Positions 18,102 to 25,556 of a DNA stretch of 25,921 nucleotides are shown here, in pieces (position 1 is the first letter of the stretch; each line of letters opens with the position of its first letter). This DNA comes from Lachnospiraceae bacterium. Lineage in GTDB: Bacteria; Bacillota_A; Clostridia; Lachnospirales; Lachnospiraceae. The notes below the pieces were generated by a model, which was given only the letters and a program-made list of their open reading frames with translations, was not told the DNA's origin and did no database searches. The stretch spans positions 1 to 25,921 of the forward strand of contig JAIKXO010000104.1 in the NCBI GenBank assembly GCA_024684065.1. The letters run 5' to 3'. A program made the position numbers and the translations under genes.

Positions 18102-19142
18102 CTAGAAGCTGTGTTCTGCCTCCCATGCCGCTATCTCATCCCTTATATATTTAAGGGACAGAAGCTTTTCCTTAACTGCCTCGATCTCAAGTCTTTCGGT
18201 ATTATTAGAGTTGAATTCGGACAGCTCGCTGCGTTTGGAATTGCCATCTTTAAAATATTTGTCGTAATTGAGGTCCCTCTGGTCAGCGGGTACCCTGAAG
18301 AAATTGCCCATATCAAGCGCTCTTGCGCATTCTTCGTTAGTAAGAAGGGTTTCATACATTTTTTCGCCATGCCTGATCCCGATGATCTTTACCTCATTAT
18401 CCGCATGGAAAAGTTCTTTGACAGCCTTAGCAAGCACCTCTATCGTACATGCCGGTGCTTTCTGCACCATAATATCGCCGGCCTCTGCATTTTCGAAGGC
18501 AAACATGACGAGCTCGACAGCCTCTTCTAGGCTCATTATGAACCTCGTCATCTTAGGTTCGGTAACGGTTAAAGGCTTTCCTTCCTTTATCTGCTCTATA
18601 AACAGAGGGATGACCGATCCCCTCGAGCACATCACGTTTCCGTATCTTGTCCCGCAGATTAAGGTGGAGTTTGGATCTACCGTTCTCGATTTTGCTACGA
18701 ACACCTTTTCCATCATGGCTTTTGAGGTTCCCATGGCATTCACGGGATAGGCTGCTTTATCTGTGGAAAGACATATAACCTTTTTAACCCTTGCTTCGAT
18801 GGCTGCGGTAAGTACATTGTCGGTACCTATAACATTGGTCCTGACCGCCTCCATTGGGAAGAATTCACAGCTTGGAACCTGTTTCAGGGCGGCGGCATGA
18901 AAGATATAATCCACTCCATGCATGGCATCCCTAACGCTTTGGATATCCCGTACATTACCGATATAATACTTTATCTTGGGATTGTTATACTGATGACGCA
19001 TGTCGTCCTGCTTTTTTTCATCCCTTGAAAAAATGCGTATCTCGCTTATATCCGTATCCAGAAATCTGTTGAGCACGGCATTCCCGAAGGAGCCGGTACC
19101 TCCCGTTATAAGAAGGGTTTTGTCTTTAAAGATAGTGTCCAC
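18102..19142 (-). CDS. fnlA: UDP-GlcNAc 4,6-dehydratase/5-epimerase (FnlA/CapE)
   Basis: First enzyme of the UDP-L-FucNAc branch, a short-chain dehydrogenase fold protein of 346 residues. It has TGGTGSFG (13-20) for NAD(P) and the catalytic region STDKAAYPVNAMGTSKAMME, with D128/K129 and M137-x3-K141. The methionine in place of the usual tyrosine is a CapE-type trait within the FlaA1/CapE family. The start is a GTG at 19142 with AGGAG 7 nt upstream. A short GGGC/GCCC hairpin (19165-19177) sits in the 56-nt gap behind the upstream glycosyltransferase gene and may be a weak attenuator. Confidence 0.93.
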   Translation of the reverse strand: MDTIFKDKTLLITGGTGSFGNAVLNRFLDTDISEIRIFSRDEKKQDDMRHQYNNPKIKYYIGNVRDIQSVRDAMHGVDYIFHAAALKQVPSCEFFPMEAVRTNVIGTDNVLTAAIEARVKKVICLSTDKAAYPVNAMGTSKAMMEKVFVAKSRTVDPNSTLICGTRYGNVMCSRGSVIPLFIEQIKEGKPLTVTEPKMTRFIMSLEEAVELVMFAFENAEAGDIMVQKAPACTIEVLAKAVKELFHADNEVKIIGIRHGEKMYETLLTNEECARALDMGNFFRVPADQRDLNYDKYFKDGNSKRSELSEFNSNNTERLEIEAVKEKLLSLKYIRDEIAAWEAEHSF

Positions 19143-19198
19143 TGTTTTCTCCTTTAGTTAAAATGGGCATCGCGCCCTTTATTTTCTTTTCAGCTCGC

Positions 19199-20392
19199 TT
19201 ACTGAACAAGTGATTCCAATAATCTGACCGATAAATCTACGTTAAAATGTTCTTTAAGGTAATGATAACCCCGAAGCCCCATCTCTTTTCTGAGTTCTCC
19301 GTCGGATGAAAGCTTTAATACCGCCTCAGCGAAGCCTTCCTTATCATCCGAACTGACCCAGAGACCAAACCGGCCGTCAGTTTCAACTAATTTTCTTATG
19401 TCAGTTGTTTCGTCCGTACAGGCGAGAACCGGTTTTGCAGCCTTCATATAGGAAAGGATGCGGCTTGGATAATTAGGGATGGTAAACCGGTGGTCTAAGG
19501 ATATGATCCCCACGTCCATTTCGCTCATAAGCTTATCGTATTCTGAAGGTGACAGCTGTTCGGTATAGAAAAGATTACCTGATCTTTCCGAAGCCTTTTT
19601 TACGGTTTCTTTTTCGCTTCCCTGACCGATAATGTGAAATTCGATATCTTTTCGTTTTAAAAGCTTTTTATCTGAAATTGCCTTTATCAGCCAGTCGATC
19701 GCCTGGGGTTTTCCCAGGTTGCCTCCGAAAACAAACCGGATCTTTTTTTCTCCTTCTTTGGGAGATGTCTCCGAAGACAGGACAGGAGGATCGGAAGGAA
19801 CCGCTATGGTATTCGGAAATACCAGAAGTCTTGATTCATCTATCCAGGGTTCATGGGCTTTAATATACTCGACATTGCCCTCTGACATGCACCCGATCCT
19901 GTCGGAGATCGTGTAGAGCATTTTTTCCTTAGCCCTGAAGTAGCAATGTATGAAGGAGCCCTCTTTAAAAAGCCCTATATCTACGGCATTCTGGGGGAAT
20001 ATATCCTTTAACATCAGGAAGGTCTTTAAGCCGAAATGATTCTTACAGTACATTACAACTCCCGCGAAGGTCACGGGGGGAGTAGCGTAGATACAGAGAT
20101 CATAGCTCCTGTTTTTAAGATGCTTTTTGATCGCCCTTTTAAGGACCGGCTCCATCCTGAGGGTATTGATACCTTTTTTTAAAAGGCTCACGTCGAAGTT
20201 TTCCCCGACGACTACTTTAAGGATATCTACGCCGTCCTCGTTTACCAGCTCTGTTTTCTTTTGAGTTCTGGGGCTTGCGGCATAAACTATGGTAATATTG
20301 TGCGAGGCATTTTTCAGGGCACGTACAAGATCGGGATAAATGCCGTTTTCGGAAAGCCTTGGCTCACTTAAAGTTATATAAATAATATTCAT
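19199..20392 (-). CDS. wbuB: Glycosyltransferase family 4, WbuB-like (probable L-FucNAc transferase)
   Basis: 397 residues. The N-terminus (NIIYITLSEPRLSENGIYPD) and the interior LMLKDIFPQNAVDIGLF match WbuB-type transferases found next to fnlABC in O-antigen and capsule loci, where they are thought to transfer FucNAc. The donor domain has FVFGGNLGKPQAIDWLI and YPSRILSYMKAAKPVLACTD. The start ATG overlaps the stop of the HAD gene (ATGA), with AAGGA 5 nt upstream. Context directly upstream of fnlA supports the FucNAc assignment, but donor specificity is inference. Confidence 0.85.
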   Translation of the reverse strand: MNIIYITLSEPRLSENGIYPDLVRALKNASHNITIVYAASPRTQKKTELVNEDGVDILKVVVGENFDVSLLKKGINTLRMEPVLKRAIKKHLKNRSYDLCIYATPPVTFAGVVMYCKNHFGLKTFLMLKDIFPQNAVDIGLFKEGSFIHCYFRAKEKMLYTISDRIGCMSEGNVEYIKAHEPWIDESRLLVFPNTIAVPSDPPVLSSETSPKEGEKKIRFVFGGNLGKPQAIDWLIKAISDKKLLKRKDIEFHIIGQGSEKETVKKASERSGNLFYTEQLSPSEYDKLMSEMDVGIISLDHRFTIPNYPSRILSYMKAAKPVLACTDETTDIRKLVETDGRFGLWVSSDDKEGFAEAVLKLSSDGELRKEMGLRGYHYLKEHFNVDLSVRLLESLVQ

Positions 20393-21075
20393 AAGTATCC
20401 TTCAACTATCTCCGTCAATTCAGACAGCTTAAAAATCCGGAGCTTTTCCCTGAGATCATTGAGATAAGGGCTGTTTTCATATACTGTACCCTGCTTAAAA
20501 AGGCGTATTGTAAGTATTGGGAAAGCCTTTCCGATATAAAAGTCTTTTTTGGGATTATCCCCGACATAAGCCATCTCTTCCCACTTTGTCCCGAAGAATT
20601 CCTTCATCATAAGAAAAGCACGGCTGTCGGGCTTGTGATAATCCTCTCCGAGTTCGTCCGTGAGTATTATCTTATCAAAAATATCTTCATCGTGAGGAAA
20701 TAGGGCTTTTATTTTATTTTTCTGGCTAATGGCATATCCGTCGGAAATGATCCCCAGACCGTATCCCATAGCTTTGAGCTTAAGCAGGGTATTAAGAGCG
20801 TCCGGATAAAGACAAATGGAAGGCTCATGCTCACGATAGCATGTTACCAGCTCCCTGATATCTTCCCCGGAACAGCCTAAGGAGTGTTTTTCAAGAAATC
20901 GGTTGAATACCCTTTTGGGATCCTCTGTAAACAGTGCAAAAAGCTCATCAAAAAAATCGCCGTTTAGCCGATATTTGTCATTTATCAGCTCTGAGACCGC
21001 ATGGTAACCGCTTTTCACAAAGGAAAGCTCAGGATATAATGTATCGTCCAGATCAAACAGAACAGTTTTCCGCAT
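20389..21075 (-). CDS. HAD-superfamily hydrolase
   Basis: 228-residue HAD subfamily IA-like protein, probably a cytoplasmic phosphatase. Motif I FDLDDTLY (nucleophile D8, acid D10), a helical cap (about 15-95), motif II IISDGY, motif III lysine in HKPDSRAF, motif IV YVGDNPKKDF. ATG 21075 is preferred because GGGAG lies 9 nt upstream; earlier in-frame starts (21084, TTG 21099) sit on or before that site. It overlaps the ATP-grasp gene by 23 bp and WbuB by 4 bp, so it is strongly coupled. ATP-grasp plus HAD pairs recur in polysaccharide loci, but the substrate is unknown. Confidence 0.88.
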   Translation of the reverse strand: MRKTVLFDLDDTLYPELSFVKSGYHAVSELINDKYRLNGDFFDELFALFTEDPKRVFNRFLEKHSLGCSGEDIRELVTCYREHEPSICLYPDALNTLLKLKAMGYGLGIISDGYAISQKNKIKALFPHDEDIFDKIILTDELGEDYHKPDSRAFLMMKEFFGTKWEEMAYVGDNPKKDFYIGKAFPILTIRLFKQGTVYENSPYLNDLREKLRIFKLSELTEIVEGYL

Positions 21076-22051
21076 ATACAGCATCTCCCTGCTCATCAAG
21101 CGCTACGCAGGCATCAAACCTCAGAAAGGTCATGCCATAGGCAAAGTTTTCACGGGGTTTTAAAGTCTCACCCATCAGGAGCCTGTAAAGGTATTCGCAG
21201 GAATCCGCTCCCGCCATTATAGACATGGGAGCACCGCCCCCGAACCTTGGATTTATCTCTATGTATTCCACTCCCCGGGAAGTTTTTCTAAGCTGGACGG
21301 TTATGTGGCCTATGGGTTTGAGTGCTGACATAAGCCTTTTTACGTCAGCTTCGATCATTGAGTCCTTAACGATCTTTCCTTTGGCTATCTCGCCGCTTCT
21401 AACCGCTATCCTGAGCCTCGGAACAAGGCTTATGATCTCAGAGCTAAAATCCAGAAAAACGTCGACCGTGTATTCTTCACCTTCCATATAATCCTGTACC
21501 ATCGGATTCCTGACCCTTAAGAGGGCCGATGACAGTTCTTCGGAGTTTTCGGCTTTATAGGTGTCTATGCTTGAGCTTCCGTCAATCGGTTTTATAAAAA
21601 GAGGGAAGTTAACGTTTCCGGCTTCAAGCTCTTTCTTAGTGTACAGATGGGGAACAAGAAAGCCGTTTTCTTCCATAAAACGCTGTGTATTTCTCTTATC
21701 CCTGCAGATCTCGATGACTGAATGCTCAGAAACAAGAAGCCTTGCGCCGGATTCCTTTTCAATATACTCCTTTTCCTTTGATAAAAGAAGCAGTTCGGTA
21801 TCTATCGTGGGAACGATCAGGCTGATCTCAAATCTCCGGCAGGCTTCTATGACAGCTTCCACATATCTGCCGGAATCGATCCTCGGAAAGATAATGTGTT
21901 CATCCGCATAATATAAGGCAGGAGCCAGGCTGCTTGCATCTCCGGCGACGACCGTTCCGTTTATCCGGAGCCTGTCCCTTGCGTTTTTGAAGCATTTTAC
22001 CAGCTCGACTCTTCTGCCGGCGCTTAGAATAAGAACGTTCAGATCGCTCAT
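21053..22051 (-). CDS. ATP-grasp family ligase of unknown substrate
   Basis: 332 residues. The preATP-grasp domain starts NVLILSAGRRVELVKCF. The central part has the nucleotide-binding FPLFIKPIDGSSSID and VQDYMEGEEYTVDVF, and the metal-binding EINPRFGGGAPMSI near 268-282. Likeness is to carbamoyl-phosphate-synthase-like ATP-grasp proteins, which join a carboxylate to an amine or other nucleophile with ATP. It starts on the TAATG overlap with the sugar transferase stop and overlaps the HAD gene. A role in adding an amino acid or acyl group to a sugar is a plausible guess; nothing in the sequence fixes it. Confidence 0.88.
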   Translation of the reverse strand: MSDLNVLILSAGRRVELVKCFKNARDRLRINGTVVAGDASSLAPALYYADEHIIFPRIDSGRYVEAVIEACRRFEISLIVPTIDTELLLLSKEKEYIEKESGARLLVSEHSVIEICRDKRNTQRFMEENGFLVPHLYTKKELEAGNVNFPLFIKPIDGSSSIDTYKAENSEELSSALLRVRNPMVQDYMEGEEYTVDVFLDFSSEIISLVPRLRIAVRSGEIAKGKIVKDSMIEADVKRLMSALKPIGHITVQLRKTSRGVEYIEINPRFGGGAPMSIMAGADSCEYLYRLLMGETLKPRENFAYGMTFLRFDACVALDEQGDAVYAENCSV

Positions 22052-22659
22052 TATTCGTCTCCTCTGAAGTAATCCATAGTGGCGGCGCCCTCGGGGCTTA
22101 TCCCTTCTCTTGAGAGCACATTCTTAACTGTCATGAAAACAATCTTAAGATCCATCAAAAATGAGTATTTTTCAGTGTATTCAACATCATATTCGAATTT
22201 GTCGTGCCAGGTTAAGCTGTTTCTGCCGTTGACCTGTGCCCAGCCTGTAAGTCCCGGTCTTACATCGTGGCGGTGCTTCTGCCGTTCGTTATATAGCGGA
22301 AGGTACTGTACTAACAGAGGCCTCGGCCCGACAATGGACATATCTCCTTTTAAGATCGAAAAAAGCTCGGGAAGCTCATCAAGGCTTGTAGAACGAAGTT
22401 TTTTTCCGAACTCTGTCAGACGTTTTTCATCCGGAAGAAGCTCTCCGTTTTCATCTCTTTCATCGGTCATTGAGCGGAATTTATACAGATGAAATATCTT
22501 CTCGTTAAGCCCTGGCCTGTCCTGATGGAAAAGGACGGGACTTCCGAGCTTTATCCTTACAAGAACCGAAAGGATGAGAAGCACGGGAGAGAGTATTATT
22601 ATAGAGCACAGGGACAAGAGCACGTCCAGGAATCTTTTTATATATTTTCGATATATCAT
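22051..22659 (-). CDS. Small initiating sugar-phosphate transferase (PglC/EpsL-like monotopic PGT)
   Basis: Transfers a sugar-1-phosphate from a UDP-sugar to undecaprenyl phosphate. 202 residues, only the catalytic domain: a re-entrant membrane helix at about 11-34, the KFRSM segment (60-64), the catalytic DE pair D94/E95 in [22 protein letters not shown] and [13 protein letters not shown]. Size and motifs are those of the minimal monotopic class, in contrast to the 448-residue enzyme at 892-2238. ATG 22659 has no Shine-Dalgarno and lies 8 nt past a strong extended -10, suggesting a leaderless transcript. First gene of the - strand module. Confidence 0.93.
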   Translation of the reverse strand: MIYRKYIKRFLDVLLSLCSIIILSPVLLILSVLVRIKLGSPVLFHQDRPGLNEKIFHLYKFRSMTDERDENGELLPDEKRLTEFGKKLRSTSLDELPELFSILKGDMSIVGPRPLLVQYLPLYNERQKHRHDVRPGLTGWAQVNGRNSLTWHDKFEYDVEYTEKYSFLMDLKIVFMTVKNVLSREGISPEGAATMDYFRGDE

Positions 22660-22666
22660 AGGAAGA

Positions 22667-22695
22667 AGTATAGCAGATTACTCATTCATCGTAAA
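22667..22695 (-). promoter_or_regulatory. Promoter of the - strand polysaccharide module (leaderless start)
   Basis: On the - strand: -35-like TTTACG (22695-22690), 17-nt spacer, -10 TATACT (22672-22667) with an extended TGC just before it. The predicted start point falls at 22660-22659, on the A of the ATG. The remaining gap to alaX (to 22840) holds an imperfect hairpin (CCGC/GCGG, 22775-22796) without a U-run, and no gene. Confidence 0.6.
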
Positions 22696-22840
22696 TGTAA
22701 TTATGATATATATAGAACAGATAAGCCATACCTTATATTGATTTTAAGATTTTGATAAAACGCATTTTAATAAGCCGCCCAAATATTAGTTTGCGGATCT
22801 GGTAAGCGTTTAGTCAGGCGTTTTCTGTTATGCATGTCTT

Positions 22841-24124
22841 TTATTCCTGCTCTGCCAGGACACCCCTTAAATCCTGTTCGCAGGCATTGACGCTTCCCTG
22901 GATCATCTCCTTAGAGCCTCCGCATTTTGCCTGGAACCGTTCTTTAAGAATATCGGCTGTATCTCTGGCGTCCCCTGAAGGATGGGAGAGAATGAACCTG
23001 TAATGTCCTTCAGCTCCCGTAAATACGGCACAGATCCCGTTGTATCTCTCAGTGAGGAGATTCACCGCATTTCGCTGGGTGATATTGTTCATGCCGGTGT
23101 CATCCGAAAAAATAACCGCCGATCTCAAATCTCCGGGAAGTTCATTTATCTTTTGGAAAAGTCTTTCCTTTGAAATTTCTGTCAGTTTTTCTTTATATCT
23201 GTTGACTTCTTTTAACAGTCTGTTTACAGCATCCGGAAGCTTTTGGGGAGGTGATGAAAGGCTTTGGGAAAGAGATTCGGTTATCTCATGCTGCCCTGCC
23301 AGATATTGATACGCTCTTTTTCCGGATAATATCGTTAACCTTGTGCCGCCCTTATAATAAATGGAATGTATGATCTTGATGATTCCTATCTCTCCGGTAC
23401 TTTTTACATGAGGGGCGCAGCAGGCACATACGTCGATCCCGGGGATAGTGACTAATCTTACAGCCTCCGAAATGGTTTTCTTGCTTCGGTATTCAATACC
23501 TGACAGCTCGTTGTTTTCATAATAGCGGCAGGTGACGGGGATATTTGAATAAACCGCCTCATTTGCCCTGGCTTCAAGTTCCTTAAGCTCATTGTCGTTA
23601 AGAGCTTTTGATGTATCAAGAGTCACTATATTATCGGAAAGATGAAAGCCGGTATTTTCGGATCCGAAGTCCCTGTGCAGTATCCCGGAAAGGATATGTT
23701 CCCCGGTATGATTCTGCATGTTGGAAAAGCGTCTGTCCCAGTCTATCTTTCCGGATATGGCATCTCCTGCTTTTAACCCTGAGCAGTCGCCCTCAATTTC
23801 GTGCCAGATCTCATTGTTTTCGATCGTAACATGGATGACTTTATATCCGATGACGTTTACATTTTCATGTTCTGACGGATCCCGGTCAGGATCCGGGGCT
23901 ATCATATTACGGTCGGATCCGGTACCGTTTATTTCCGATCCGTTCTTTTCAGAGCACGGTCTTAAAAGATATCCGGTATCCGAGGACTGGCCGCCCTCCT
24001 CGGGAAAGAAGAGCGTCCGGTCAAGCTTTAATTTCCATTTATCATCCTTCTTAAGCTCTGTTATCGTTGCGGAAAATTCCCTGTCATATGGTTTAAAATC
24101 GTAAAGCCTGACGGTATCCATCAT
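22841..24124 (-). CDS. alaX: AlaX-type alanyl-tRNA editing protein with DHHA1-like C-terminus
   Basis: Free-standing relative of the AlaRS editing domain that hydrolyses mischarged tRNA (Ser- or Gly-tRNA-Ala). 427 residues from ATG 24124, chosen because AAGGA lies a few nt upstream; the TTG at 24154 is inferior. N-terminal barrel with FFPEEGGQSSDTG (39-51), zinc site H139/H143 in NHTGEHILSG and C235/H239 in CACCAPHVKSTGEIG, then a coiled region and a C-terminal DHHA1-like part ending in CGGSKEMIQGSV. An unusual polar insertion (about 54-92) sits between the barrel strands. Not part of the polysaccharide pathway. Confidence 0.9.
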   Translation of the reverse strand: MMDTVRLYDFKPYDREFSATITELKKDDKWKLKLDRTLFFPEEGGQSSDTGYLLRPCSEKNGSEINGTGSDRNMIAPDPDRDPSEHENVNVIGYKVIHVTIENNEIWHEIEGDCSGLKAGDAISGKIDWDRRFSNMQNHTGEHILSGILHRDFGSENTGFHLSDNIVTLDTSKALNDNELKELEARANEAVYSNIPVTCRYYENNELSGIEYRSKKTISEAVRLVTIPGIDVCACCAPHVKSTGEIGIIKIIHSIYYKGGTRLTILSGKRAYQYLAGQHEITESLSQSLSSPPQKLPDAVNRLLKEVNRYKEKLTEISKERLFQKINELPGDLRSAVIFSDDTGMNNITQRNAVNLLTERYNGICAVFTGAEGHYRFILSHPSGDARDTADILKERFQAKCGGSKEMIQGSVNACEQDLRGVLAEQE

Positions 24125-24185
24125 TAAGTCCTTCCCTGTTAAGGTTTTAATCAATAAGCGCCCCTGTGATCTGAATAACAGTATT

Positions 24186-24430
24186 TTAATGAATTAATGG
24201 CTCTAACATGCCAAGCCTCCAGTGTTTTCTTCATAAAGCAGTGTAATTGGAGTTGGCGCCAATAACTATCTGTTCCCCTTCCCTGATTATCCCGTTTTCA
24301 TTGAACCTTGCATTCATGGTCACTTTGCATCCGCACCAGCACACGGTCCTGATCTTTAAAATCCGGTCATCAGAGCCTGAGCTGTTTTAGATGCTCCCAT
24401 AGCTCCGTAATAAAAATAAAGCTTTTCCAT
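24186..24430 (-). pseudogene. tdk: Thymidine kinase remnant (internal deletion plus nonsense codon)
   Basis: With a good GGAGG site and ATG 24430, the frame reads EKLYFYYGAMGASKTAQAL, the P-loop start of type II thymidine kinases, then stops at 24358-24356. In a frame shifted by 2 it continues SDDRILKIRTVCWCGCK and MNARFNENG, then REGEQIVIGANSNY, the C-terminal zinc and lasso region. About 100 internal codons are missing (junction near 24370). The codon expected to encode the zinc cysteine before RKHW is TGA (24233-24231); the frame ends at TAA 24188-24186. Clearly inactive. The 24125-24185 stretch next to alaX holds nothing I recognise. Confidence 0.88.
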
Positions 24431-24444
24431 TTTTCCTCCGGGAT

Positions 24445-24478
24445 CAGGTACAAGCAGTATTTATACGGCTCGTATCTG
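24445..24478 (-). promoter_or_regulatory. Leader hairpin before the tdk remnant (copy 2 of a repeated element)
   Basis: On the - strand, CAGATACGAGC (24478-24468) pairs with GCTTGTACCTG (24455-24445) with one mismatch and a G-U pair, and GTA/TAC extends the stem. The GGAGG site follows after 5 nt, as in the fnlC leader (16777-16811). The inner pair differs there (GGA/TCC), a compensating change. Confidence 0.5.
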
Positions 24479-24641
24479 TTTTTTCATTCATATTTGGGAG
24501 TTTTCATTATATTCCTTTATCGTCTGAAAAAGTTTCTTCTCTGAAATATCAGGCTATGATATACAGGTCAGAAGGTTCCCGGATATTCTATCATAAATCT
24601 GTGCGGAATTGGAAATTTATTGTGAATAAGGTCAAAATGTG

Positions 24642-24670
24642 TTGAATATATGGTTTTTTTTTGTTAAAAT
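24642..24670 (+). promoter_or_regulatory. Promoter of the FliM-motif repeat gene
   Basis: -35 TTGAAT (24642-24647), 17-nt spacer with a run of nine T, -10 TAAAAT (24665-24670). Predicted start near 24677 gives a ~48-nt leader. It reads as a vegetative (sigma-A type) promoter; I do not see a sigma-28 flagellar pattern. A 7-bp inverted repeat TATGATA/TATCATA (24555-24595) lies further upstream. Confidence 0.65.
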
Positions 24671-24724
24671 CCTATAAAAGCTCAGTAAGACAAGAAACAT
24701 TCAGATGATCATTAGGAGATTGCC

Positions 24725-25099
24725 ATGGACCATATACTTTCACAGAAAGAGATAGATGCTCTGATAGAAGCACTGAATACCTTCAAGAATTATGATAATG
24801 AAGACCTGATGCAGGGGGATCTTTTAAAGAATCAGGTTGTCCTGACCCAGTCAGAGATCGACGCACTGATAGAATCCTTAAATAATGCGCAGAAGGGTGC
24901 AAGCATTTCTACAATCTCAATGCCTAACGTAAAGCCTGTATTATCACAGGCAGAGATCGATTCTCTGGTTAAGGCGCTGCAGACTTTCAAGGAATACAGC
25001 GATATGTATGATCTTTCGGAAGAGATCAGTTTTAACCAGACGGTATTATCTCAGGAACAGATAGACAGGCTGATCGAGAAGCTTTTGGGAAACAACTGA
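24725..25099 (+). CDS. Protein of four tandem FliM N-terminal (CheY-binding) motifs
   Basis: 124 residues, ATG 24725 with AGGAG 6 nt upstream. It consists of four motifs with spacers: LSQKEIDALIEAL (5-17), LTQSEIDALIESL (40-52), LSQAEIDSLVKAL (73-85) and LSQEQIDRLIEKL (108-120), at a 33-35 residue period. The motif LSQ-x-EIDAL is the N-terminal peptide of the flagellar switch protein FliM (and of FliY) that binds phosphorylated CheY. No SpoA/FliN domain, CheC-like domain, membrane segment or signal peptide is present. Synonymous divergence between the repeats suggests they are old and kept by selection at the protein level. It has its own promoter and probable terminator. Possible role: a multivalent CheY-P binder or sink, or a scaffold (inference). 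Confidence 0.85.
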   Translation: MDHILSQKEIDALIEALNTFKNYDNEDLMQGDLLKNQVVLTQSEIDALIESLNNAQKGASISTISMPNVKPVLSQAEIDSLVKALQTFKEYSDMYDLSEEISFNQTVLSQEQIDRLIEKLLGNN

Positions 25100-25138
25100 T
25101 CATCATATATAGAAACGAAGCTGTCAGATGACGAAGGA

Positions 25139-25168
25139 GTTTTCGCTCTGAAAACATATCTTCTTTTT
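25139..25168 (+). terminator. Probable intrinsic terminator of the repeat gene
   Basis: GTTTTC (25139-25144) / GAAAAC (25150-25155) with a 5-nt loop; GAAG/CTTC may close the base across a bulge. A T-rich stretch (ttctttttatt) follows. Confidence 0.5.
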
Positions 25169-25216
25169 ATTATTGATAAATAATTCCTAAATTTCCTGAA
25201 AAAATAAAAAAACTGA

Positions 25217-25245
25217 TTGACAGTGTTTTTTATATTTGTTAGAAT
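25217..25245 (+). promoter_or_regulatory. Strong rRNA-type promoter before tRNA-Ser genes
   Basis: Consensus -35 TTGACA (25217-25222), 17-nt spacer, -10 TAGAAT (25240-25245), preceded by an A-rich stretch like an UP element (25197-25213). It probably drives the two tRNA-Ser genes and may read on into the rRNA operon. Confidence 0.75.
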
Positions 25246-25341
25246 GTCTCTTGCGCTGTGTTGAGGCGCTTTTTAATGCTATGGCAAAAGAAACAGTGTT
25301 ATTGATCGTATGAGTTATTTTGCCATGAGATGGTTTTACAT

Positions 25342-25427
25342 GGAGAGATATCGAAGCGGTCATAACGAGGCGGTCTTGAAAACCGTTTGTCCTAACGGGC
25401 ACGTGGGTTCGAATCCCACTCTCTCCG
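25342..25427 (+). tRNA. tRNA-Ser(UGA)
   Basis: Acceptor stem GGAGAGA/TCTCTCC closes exactly with discriminator G at 25427. The anticodon loop CTTGAAA (25375-25381) gives anticodon TGA (25377-25379), the T arm contains GGTTCGAATCC, and a long variable arm as in class II tRNAs is present. The 3' CCA is not encoded. Reads UCA and related serine codons. Confidence 0.95.
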
Positions 25428-25466
25428 TACTCAGGTTTAATTACTGAGTGATTTAAACGGCGGTGT

Positions 25467-25556
25467 GGAGAAGTACCCAAGCTGGCCGAAGGGGCTCCCC
25501 TGGAAAGGGAGTAGGTCGTTAATAGCGGCGCGTGGGTTCAAATCCCACCTTCTCCG
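25467..25556 (+). tRNA. tRNA-Ser(GGA)
   Basis: Acceptor stem GGAGAAG/CTTCTCC, anticodon stem CTCCC/GGGAG around loop CTGGAAA with anticodon GGA (25502-25504), long variable arm, T-arm GGTTCAAATCC. CCA not encoded. It lies 39 nt after tRNA-Ser(UGA), so both probably come from one precursor. Confidence 0.95.

Noticed and set aside
18027..18530. 167-residue + strand frame opposite fnlA
   Set aside because: Antisense shadow of a gene with all active-site motifs; it has no family likeness.
24725..25099. Repeat gene as a truncated fliM or fliY
   Set aside because: Four evenly spaced motifs, an intact start and stop, and no trace of the CheC-like or SpoA domains nearby.
24725..25099. The repeats as a CRISPR or DNA-level tandem array
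   Set aside because: Similarity is at protein level only; the DNA copies differ at many synonymous positions.
25187..25480. 97-residue - strand frame containing GESGIRTHVPVRTNGFQ
   Set aside because: This is the well-known spurious translation of the antisense strand of tRNA-Ser.
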